Positions 14,458 to 19,298 of a stretch of DNA of 19,298 bases are shown in pieces. Source of the stretch: JAGLQA01 sp023135565 (lineage in GTDB: Bacteria > Acidobacteriota > Aminicenantia > UBA2199); contig DAOWCY010000133.1 in NCBI GenBank assembly GCA_030639305.1, positions 1 to 19,298 of the forward strand. Reading direction: 5' to 3'. Under the pieces are notes generated by a model, which saw nothing but the letters and a program-made list of their open reading frames with translations, was not told the origin of the DNA and did not search any database. Each line of letters opens with the position of its first letter. The stretch's first letter is position 1. The position numbers and the translations under genes are program-made.

Positions 14458-16180
14458 TTGGATACCACCCGCCTTTATTATGATGGTCGGAGCAGTACTG
14501 CTGCCCTTCCTACCCAAGAAAATCCGTTCCACTGCTTTCGTATTTATTACTTTTTGTACTTTGCTGGTAGTGTGGTTCATCCCCGACGGCTTTATTTTCC
14601 AGGCAAAGGTGATGAACTATTCGCTTACCCTGTGCAAAGTGGACGCTTTAAGCCGGATATTCGGTATTATCTTTGCGTTTATTTGTATGTCCGGCGGTAT
14701 TTACGCTTTTCATATCAAAGAAACCGGCCAGCAGAGCGCAGCCCTTATCTATGCCGGCGGCGCTCTGGGCGTCACTTTTGCCGGTGATTTTTTTACCCTG
14801 TTTATCTATTGGGAAATGATGGCTGTGGCTTCCACCTACCTGATCTGGGCCAGACGCACCAAAACAGCGCAGGATGCCGGTATCCGCTACCTACTCTATC
14901 ATGTATTGGGCGGTGGTCTTCTTTTTGCCGGGATACTCATGCACATCGGCAAACCGGGCGCTTCCATAGATATCATGACCTTGAAACCGGACATGGGACT
15001 TTCCGTCTGGTTGATGCTTTTAGGCGTGGTGATTAATGCGGCTGTGCCGCCGCTTCATGCCTGGTTATCAGACGCCTATCCCAAAGCCACGGTGACCGGC
15101 GCCGTTTTTCTCAGCGCATTTACTACGAAAACTGCTGTTTACGTACTGGCGCGGGTTTTCCCCGGTTGGGAAATATTGTTGATTCTCGGTACTATAATGA
15201 CTGTTTACGGTGTTATTTTCGCTGTGCTGGCTAACGACATCCGCGGCATCCTGGCCTATCATATTATCAGCCAGGTGGGTTACATGGTGGCCGGTATCGG
15301 GATCGGCACTGCCATGGCTATTAACGGCGCCGTATCTCATGCATTCAGTCATATTTTATATAAAGCCCTGCTTTTTATGGGCGCTGGCGTGGTGCTGCAA
15401 ACCACGGGCAAGAGCAAACTAACCGAGTTGGGAGGATTGGGCAAGAAACAGCGCCTCACCTTCTGGTTGTATATGGTGGCCGCTTTTTCCATATCCGGTT
15501 TCCCCTTCTTTAACGGTTTTATCAGCAAATCCATGACTGTAGCCGCAGCCGGGGAAAAGCAGCTTTACTGGGTGATGTTTTTGATGACTTTGGCCGCGGT
15601 TGGGACGTTCCTCAGCGTCGGCTTGAAGCTGCCTTATTTCACCTGGTTTTCCAAAGAGAAACCGGCTGAATTGAAAGTTGAAAAAGCGCCCAGGAACATG
15701 CACATCGGCATGGCTATCGTGGCTTTTTTCTGCATCTTGCACGGGATTTTCCCCGGTATGTTGTACAAGCTGCTGCCTACTCCTGTAAACTGGTCTCCTT
15801 TTACCATGCATCATTTTATCGAGACCGTACAAATCCTGGTCTTTACTTTTGCCGCTTTCTGGTGGCTGCGCTTTAAGCTGCTCAAGCCTAAACCTTACAT
15901 TACCCTGGATTTGGATTGGTTCTATCGCAAGCCTGCCGGGGTGTTCCAGGAGATCGTAGTAGACCCCTGGGACAAAGCTTTTAATAAAGCGGAAGAGCTT
16001 GTTCTTCGTGCGGCCCGCAGGCTGGTGGAAATCGGCAAGAACCCTTATATGTTATTTGCTCGCGGCAGCAGGGAAGGGACTTATTCGCCCGACAAATATC
16101 GTCCGGCAGTGGGAAAGATTGTGATTGCCGTATTGGGTTTATTTATTCTCGTGCTCTTTTTTGCCCTCACCAAGAAATAG
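14450..16180 (+). CDS. Third antiporter subunit (NuoL/MrpD-like, with C-terminal extension)
   Basis: This 576-residue antiporter-domain protein has the TM5 Glu in FIYWEMMAVASTYL (about 121) and Lys in FTTKTAVYVLAR and HILYKALLFMGAG. The usual TM7 Lys is replaced: where the other two subunits read GIKMALFPMH and GVKAGIMPLH, this one reads VINAAVPPLHAWL (about 195). After the core come a helix near 465-485, the segment LDLDWFYRKP (about 500), an amphipathic helix (FQEIVVDPWDKAFNKAEELV) and a final transmembrane helix, an arrangement like the lateral arm of NuoL/MrpA. ATG 14450 is chosen for AGAGG 9 bases upstream and for the 8-bp overlap with the small gene. An earlier in-frame ATG (14393) lies inside that gene. 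Confidence 0.87.
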   Translation: MIDWIPPAFIMMVGAVLLPFLPKKIRSTAFVFITFCTLLVVWFIPDGFIFQAKVMNYSLTLCKVDALSRIFGIIFAFICMSGGIYAFHIKETGQQSAALIYAGGALGVTFAGDFFTLFIYWEMMAVASTYLIWARRTKTAQDAGIRYLLYHVLGGGLLFAGILMHIGKPGASIDIMTLKPDMGLSVWLMLLGVVINAAVPPLHAWLSDAYPKATVTGAVFLSAFTTKTAVYVLARVFPGWEILLILGTIMTVYGVIFAVLANDIRGILAYHIISQVGYMVAGIGIGTAMAINGAVSHAFSHILYKALLFMGAGVVLQTTGKSKLTELGGLGKKQRLTFWLYMVAAFSISGFPFFNGFISKSMTVAAAGEKQLYWVMFLMTLAAVGTFLSVGLKLPYFTWFSKEKPAELKVEKAPRNMHIGMAIVAFFCILHGIFPGMLYKLLPTPVNWSPFTMHHFIETVQILVFTFAAFWWLRFKLLKPKPYITLDLDWFYRKPAGVFQEIVVDPWDKAFNKAEELVLRAARRLVEIGKNPYMLFARGSREGTYSPDKYRPAVGKIVIAVLGLFILVLFFALTKK

Positions 16181-16183
16181 TTA

Positions 16184-16389
16184 GCCACAGAAACTATCCT
16201 TAGCGTACAATCCTTTCCCCATCCCCGGTGGCGACCGGGAGAACCGGGTGCACCGTTATCCTTTGTATGCAGCAGGCGACATACGGCGCACCCAAGCACT
16301 TACCCCCGGCACATGAGGCGGGCCTACCGGGGTGGTAAAGTCAACACGGCCCGACTCATTTTTATCCTCTATCTACTCGTATCTGTGGC
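16184..16389. ncRNA. Candidate structured noncoding RNA / palindrome-bounded element
   Basis: The whole gap between the convergent mrp operon and lipoprotein gene is one element. It is bounded by GCCACAGAAAC (16184-16194) and its inverted copy GTATCTGTGGC (16379-16389), one mismatch. Inside, on the plus strand, are CCCGGT-GGCG-ACCGGG (16224-16239), GGGTGCACCG (16246-16255) pairing with CGGCGCACCC (16284-16293), an inner GTATG/CATAC hairpin (16265-16284), and ACTT..CCCCGG (16298-16309) pairing with CCGGGG..AAGT (16327-16341). The motifs GGGAGAACCGGGTGC and GGTGGTAAAGTCAAC resemble what I remember of HEARO (IscB omega-RNA) scaffolds. That identity is unverified, and no IscB-like gene is present. 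The strand is inferred, not certain. Confidence 0.55.
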
Positions 16390-16391
16390 CG

Positions 16392-18038
16392 TTAATCGTC
16401 GTCCTCTTCTTCTTTTACTTCTAAACTGATTTTACTGGCGGTGAACGTATTGGCTGCTTGATCAAAAATTCCCTCTGCTTCAAGTTTTGAATAGCGGCCG
16501 CTGTTGATCCCGTCTATCAAGGCCTGCTGGGAAATCGCAGTTTTCTGGCCTTTCTGGCCCTCTTCGATGATGGAGGCGCCTGCTGCCGGAACAACCTGGA
16601 CCGTCCCCGAAAAACCGAGTTTATCAATTTCACCGGTAACATTGATCGTCAGCGGGTTCGTGGATTTGATAGAAAAATCCTTACTCTTTAATTCAACTTC
16701 GTCAGGTTCTTCAGCTTCCCATTCGGCAGCTAAAAATATTCCCGGGGCCGACCTGTTAAAGTGGCCTTCCACTTCGAATTTACTGCCTGCCATAATCCCG
16801 GAATTGCTTTTTTGAAGATCTACCAGGAAGGGATTGGTAAATCCTTTGATTTTAGATGTTGAGAGTCTTTCGACACTTTCCGCATTCACACTCACCTGGT
16901 TTTCACCGGGTCCTACTGAGTCGACGGTGCCTATTATTTTGGTTTCCTTCAGCTTTACCCTGGTAGCCAAAATATCGCTGCCTACGTCGCCGGTAACCTC
17001 GACATCCTGCCCGGGAGAGAGATAATCGATGTTTGTGGCCGCGGCGGGATCGGTATAAAGGAAAAGGGTGTTGCCGTCATAAATAACGGTTTGCGTCGAT
17101 CCGGGGGAAAAGCCTGAATTCGACACTTCCAATACCAGCACGTCGAAAGAGGATGCATCCTTCTTAACGACAATTCCCTGGAATTCCTTTTCATCCGGGG
17201 AACCCGAACTCCACTTACGTTCGATCTTATTGGCGGTTATCGTATTGGTGGCGGTATTCAAAGGACCGTCTACTTCTACGTTATCGCCAACTACCAATAT
17301 GGTGGTCAGGTCATTGCCGATTTCCGGTAAGGTCGTAAGAACTTCATCGATTTCGATGATTGTGTCTTCGGTTAAATCGACATTAACGTTTCCATCATTT
17401 AAAGACACAACTAATGAAGTTGACTGCACGGATTGGATGACTCCTTTAAAATCGGTGATTTCCGGGTCTTTTTCCGAACCGGCGGCATGCGTTGACTTGA
17501 CCACCACCGTGGGCTGAAGTTCTACGCGGCCGTTTTCTCCTCTCACAACATTGAAAACGGAATCATGGACATCGAAGTCGATCTCGAAAAATACATTTTC
17601 GGTTTCAACGGTGACTTGAGGGTCTAAAAGTATTTTTATAGTATCCTGGTCACTGGGAACAACGGTCAAGGTATTCCCGGAAAGGTCCGCTGCCTCGGCA
17701 TTTTCAAATGAAAGCATGATTTTTTTATAGGTCGCGGGGGCCAACGTAACGGAACCCAGCAGGTTGAGAACACCGTCCAGGTTAAGGAGATTGAGAACAA
17801 ACGTTTCATCGCCTTCCTCTTTTGAAAAAACGATGGTTTCATTGTCGGCTGTATCGACAATTTTCAGTTCCGTTAGTTCTACAGACAACACGGACAATTT
17901 GTCCACGGGGTCGTCCGTAATGGTAAAAATTCCTTTTGGCCCGGTTGGTTCATTTGGTTCATTTGAATTATTGTCACGGTTACACCCGAGAAAAAAAATA
18001 AGAATCGTAATTAATACAAAAATTTTTAAATGTTTCAT
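16392..18038 (-). CDS. Lipoprotein with DUF4382 and DUF5666-like repeats
   Basis: This 548-residue exported lipoprotein has a signal peptide, MKHLKIFVLITILIF, running into the lipobox FLGC with Cys at about residue 19, then a flexible Asn/Glu/Pro-rich linker. Residues about 35-175 match DUF4382 (FTITDDPVDKLSVLSVELTEL; LAPATYKKIMLSFENAE). The rest is a series of about four beta-rich units of DUF5666 type, each with an ending like VEVDG..NTATNTITANKI or VEVTGDVGSDILATRVKL. The tail is acidic (EEEDDD). Such proteins are surface or periplasmic and have no known activity. The ATG is fixed by AGGAG (18046-18050). A longer frame that reads through the poly-G tract from 18134 would bury the signal peptide and is unlikely. 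Confidence 0.85.
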   Translation of the reverse strand: MKHLKIFVLITILIFFLGCNRDNNSNEPNEPTGPKGIFTITDDPVDKLSVLSVELTELKIVDTADNETIVFSKEEGDETFVLNLLNLDGVLNLLGSVTLAPATYKKIMLSFENAEAADLSGNTLTVVPSDQDTIKILLDPQVTVETENVFFEIDFDVHDSVFNVVRGENGRVELQPTVVVKSTHAAGSEKDPEITDFKGVIQSVQSTSLVVSLNDGNVNVDLTEDTIIEIDEVLTTLPEIGNDLTTILVVGDNVEVDGPLNTATNTITANKIERKWSSGSPDEKEFQGIVVKKDASSFDVLVLEVSNSGFSPGSTQTVIYDGNTLFLYTDPAAATNIDYLSPGQDVEVTGDVGSDILATRVKLKETKIIGTVDSVGPGENQVSVNAESVERLSTSKIKGFTNPFLVDLQKSNSGIMAGSKFEVEGHFNRSAPGIFLAAEWEAEEPDEVELKSKDFSIKSTNPLTINVTGEIDKLGFSGTVQVVPAAGASIIEEGQKGQKTAISQQALIDGINSGRYSKLEAEGIFDQAANTFTASKISLEVKEEEDDD

Positions 18039-18096
18039 TAAGCAACTCCTTTGACTTTTATTTTCGGGTAGACAAATATTATTTTGCCGTCCAAGT

Positions 18097-18105
18097 ATTG
18101 TAGCA
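18097..18105 (-). promoter_or_regulatory. Extended -10 promoter of the lipoprotein gene
   Basis: The minus strand reads TGCTACAAT, an extended -10 (TGn plus TACAAT). Its expected -35 position 17 bp upstream falls in or at the edge of the poly-G tract and has no consensus -35. A second possible -10, TAATAT (18081-18076), pairs with TTGCTA at 19-bp spacing. Confidence 0.5.
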
Positions 18106-18117
18106 ATTTTCATGCCG

Positions 18118-18132
18118 CCCCCCCCCCCCCCC
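18118..18132 (-). repeat. Poly-G tract (15 bp) in the lipoprotein promoter
   Basis: There are fifteen consecutive C on the plus strand, G on the coding strand of the lipoprotein gene, about 80 bp before its start and just upstream of the predicted extended -10. Runs of this length slip during replication. Confidence 0.85.
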
Positions 18133-18210
18133 ATAAAAAATGGGAATCCTTTTACAGCCTATGTATCCAGGTTTCCTCCATTTATTTAGCGACAAAGAAT
18201 TGGGAAAAGA

Positions 18211-18249
18211 TTGACAAAAATTGTCAATTTAGTTGACAAAAAATGTCAC
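18211..18249. promoter_or_regulatory. Two tandem TTGACA palindromes, probable operators
   Basis: TTGACA-N5-TGTCAA (18211-18227, perfect) and TTGACA-N5-TGTCAC (18233-18249, one mismatch) have centres 22 bp apart, about two helical turns. A weaker third, TTGAC-AGG-GTCAA, lies at 18286-18298. They sit between the XRE regulator gene and the lipoprotein promoter, so the regulator is the obvious candidate to bind. Confidence 0.6.
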
Positions 18250-18291
18250 TTCCATGAGGAAATTTCCGGTTTCTTCTTACTCAAGTTGACA

Positions 18292-18352
18292 GGGTCAAGT
18301 CTTGTTTTGCAACATTTGAGTTATCAAAATGTGTTAATGCAAGACCTGACCC
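18292..18352. repeat. REP-like palindromic element
   Basis: GGGTCAAGTCTTG (18292-18304) and CAAGACCTGACCC (18340-18352) are inverted arms with one mismatch around a 35-bp AT-rich centre. The arms resemble the GGGGTCAGGTCTTG palindromes I recall as dispersed repeats in many genomes, where they are thought to depend on Y1 (RAYT/IS200-like) transposases. No such transposase is in the window. The element contains the stop codon of the XRE gene. Confidence 0.65.
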
Positions 18353-18746
18353 CATTGGGTCTCAAATTGGGGCTTTCAGCTTTCAGTTGTGAAAACAATG
18401 CAAAGACTTGATACTTAAAGGAATTGCTTTCTTTCATGAGAAGGAAGATTTCTTTCACTATATCACTGTCATGCCCAAAAGTTTCTGTATCAATGGTGTT
18501 TTCTTCCCGGATGAACATTTTTCCTCTACCGGTCAGGATATAGTTTACGTTGACGTTATGTTCATCCGCGAGGTATTGATAGAGCATTGAACATGATTTG
18601 GATTTGCCCAATTCTAACTCCGACAGGTAACTTTTCGATAAACCGGCAGGCACTGTTATTTCACTTTGAGTAAGCTTTAAGGCTTTCCTCACTTCTTTAA
18701 GTCTTTTACCTATCCCGGTTTCTTCAAGCTGTTTATCTTTTACCAT
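18324..18746 (-). CDS. XRE-family helix-turn-helix regulator
   Basis: This 140-residue DNA-binding protein has the Cro/CI-type HTH at residues 12-78: IGKRLKEVRKALKLTQSEIT, then AGLSKSYLSELELGKSK as the turn and recognition helix, and VNYILTGRGKMF closing the domain. The rest (about 85-125) is a short helical region of unknown role. The last nine residues (GVRSCINTF) are encoded by the REP-like palindrome, so the natural C-terminus has probably been replaced. The gene begins 14 bp inside the end of the upstream gene, so both form one operon. Palindromes at 18211-18249 are likely targets. The ribosome-binding site is weak, in line with coupled translation. Confidence 0.85.
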   Translation of the reverse strand: MVKDKQLEETGIGKRLKEVRKALKLTQSEITVPAGLSKSYLSELELGKSKSCSMLYQYLADEHNVNVNYILTGRGKMFIREENTIDTETFGHDSDIVKEIFLLMKESNSFKYQVFALFSQLKAESPNLRPNGVRSCINTF

Positions 18747-19298
18747 GGTTTTCTTTATCGTATCTCTTTACGAGACTTGGTTCGTTATACCCTTCTTTTT
18801 TATGATAGAACAGGTGCGCGTAAAAGTCGAAGTTATCGTGGGGGAGATCGGGCTTTGCCTGCCACGTGATAATTTCGATAACGGTTTTTCCTTTGAGGGC
18901 CTTCAATTTCTGCGCGATTTCTTTTTGTTCCGTTACATAATTCTGCATGAATACAAAATCAGGTATTAGCAGGATATTTCGATCAGTCGCAGCGGCCATC
19001 TTTAAAAAAAGCTCCGTCTGCTTTTTTAATTCCAGGTCTTTAAAAAGGTCTTTAGAGGTAACCGGCAGACCGGCAAGTTTTTCCAGTTGTCTAACTTTCA
19101 GGTCAGCGGGTAATTTGTCAGGCTCAGGCAGGTAGAAGACCGGCTGCAAAGATTCGATCTTTTTCCCATCCAGGGTAATTTTGCCGTTAAAACTTTTATG
19201 GGATTTGCCGGTTAAAGCGGCATAAATTTGATCTGCTAAGTAGCGGGGTTTTCCGGCTTGCAGGCTGATGTAATTACCTGCCCTTATATCAAGTTTTA
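18733..19298 (-). CDS. 3' part of a degenerate ABC-ATPase-like protein (partial)
   Basis: The frame stays open to the window edge, so the start lies outside. About 187 codons are visible. The layout follows an ABC ATPase domain: LDIRAGNYISL, then ALTGK..FNGKITLDGKKI (as in laG..pdsGeilldGk), LPADLKVRQ, a helix LELKKQTELFLKMAAATD where LSGGQ..ALARAL is expected, RNILLIPDFVF at Walker B, and GKTVIEIITW at the switch region. None of the catalytic motifs survives: no GxxGxGKS, no LSGGQ, no DE after the Walker B strand and no switch His. I infer an ABC-like fold that does not hydrolyse ATP, perhaps a sensor or a partner of a normal ABC domain encoded upstream. It overlaps the XRE regulator gene by 14 bp. 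Confidence 0.6.
   Translation of the reverse strand, partial: KLDIRAGNYISLQAGKPRYLADQIYAALTGKSHKSFNGKITLDGKKIESLQPVFYLPEPDKLPADLKVRQLEKLAGLPVTSKDLFKDLELKKQTELFLKMAAATDRNILLIPDFVFMQNYVTEQKEIAQKLKALKGKTVIEIITWQAKPDLPHDNFDFYAHLFYHKKEGYNEPSLVKRYDKENHGKR

Noticed and set aside
16201..16345. Signal recognition particle RNA on the minus strand
   Set aside because: A run like TCATGTGCCGGGGG recalls SRP RNA, but the invariant GGAAGGAAGCAGC apical domain is absent.
16184..16389. Integron attC site or retron msr-msd
   Set aside because: There are no RYYYAAC/GTTRRRY core sites, no integrase or cassette array, and no reverse transcriptase gene nearby.
18039..18134. Lipoprotein start at 18134, reading through the poly-G tract
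   Set aside because: It would put a Gly run and 32 residues before a clear signal peptide and lipobox. ATG 18038 has an AGGAG site.
1..19298. CRISPR array
   Set aside because: The only regular repeats (33 bp, about 2.3 units; 21 bp, degenerate) are contiguous tandem repeats without spacers, and no cas genes are present.
1..19298. tRNA or rRNA genes
   Set aside because: I saw no cloverleaf with a GTTCRA T-loop and acceptor pairing, and no rRNA-like conserved stretches. A tRNAscan-SE run would settle it.

Overview
The window looks like part of a chromosome from an anaerobic, fermentative or respiratory bacterium. Housekeeping genes are about 50-55% GC, intergenic DNA is repeat-rich, and accessory genes are more AT-rich. 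Shine-Dalgarno sites are bacterial (AGGAGG, GGAG) and several good sigma70-type promoters are visible. I cannot fix the phylum from sequence alone. A bacterial XPB/Bax1 pair, a split Mrp antiporter and DUF4382/DUF5666 lipoproteins all occur in scattered anaerobic lineages.

Left part (1-6230). A phosphoenolpyruvate carboxylase gene (ppc, +) has its own promoter and a terminator. Facing it is a minus-strand helicase-nuclease pair (XPB-like helicase, then Bax1/DUF790 nuclease, overlapping by 35 bp). The helicase seems to be read from a leaderless transcript. The gaps around these genes hold copies of one modular repeat made of up to four hairpins, in both orientations.

Middle part (6231-8400). 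An AT-rich Phd/YefM-ParE toxin-antitoxin pair (+) meets a DMT/EamA transporter (-). Next come a half copy of the hairpin repeat, a 57-bp fragment identical to the end of the next gene, and an orphan DUF433 gene (+).

Mrp operon (8429-16180, +). A near-consensus promoter drives ten tightly packed genes in the order mrpE, mrpF, mrpG, an MbhD/MbhE-like gene (the C-terminal part of MrpA as a separate protein), mrpB, mrpC, mrpD, a second NuoM/MrpD-like gene, a 72-residue two-helix protein, and a third NuoL/MrpD-like gene. Together they should form a multisubunit Na+/H+ (or other cation/proton) antiporter in the inner membrane. No full-length MrpA and no redox subunits are present.

Right part (16181-19298). 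The gap between the last mrp gene and a convergent lipoprotein gene is filled by a structured element bounded by inverted repeats. It is a candidate noncoding RNA, possibly related to the HEARO/omega-RNA class. The lipoprotein gene (DUF4382 plus DUF5666-like repeats, -) has a 15-bp poly-G tract in its promoter. Two tandem TTGACA-type palindromes lie upstream of it. Beyond these are a REP-like palindrome that supplies the end of an XRE-family regulator gene (-), and the 3' part of a gene encoding what looks like an ABC-ATPase fold without its ATP-binding motifs (-, cut by the window edge).
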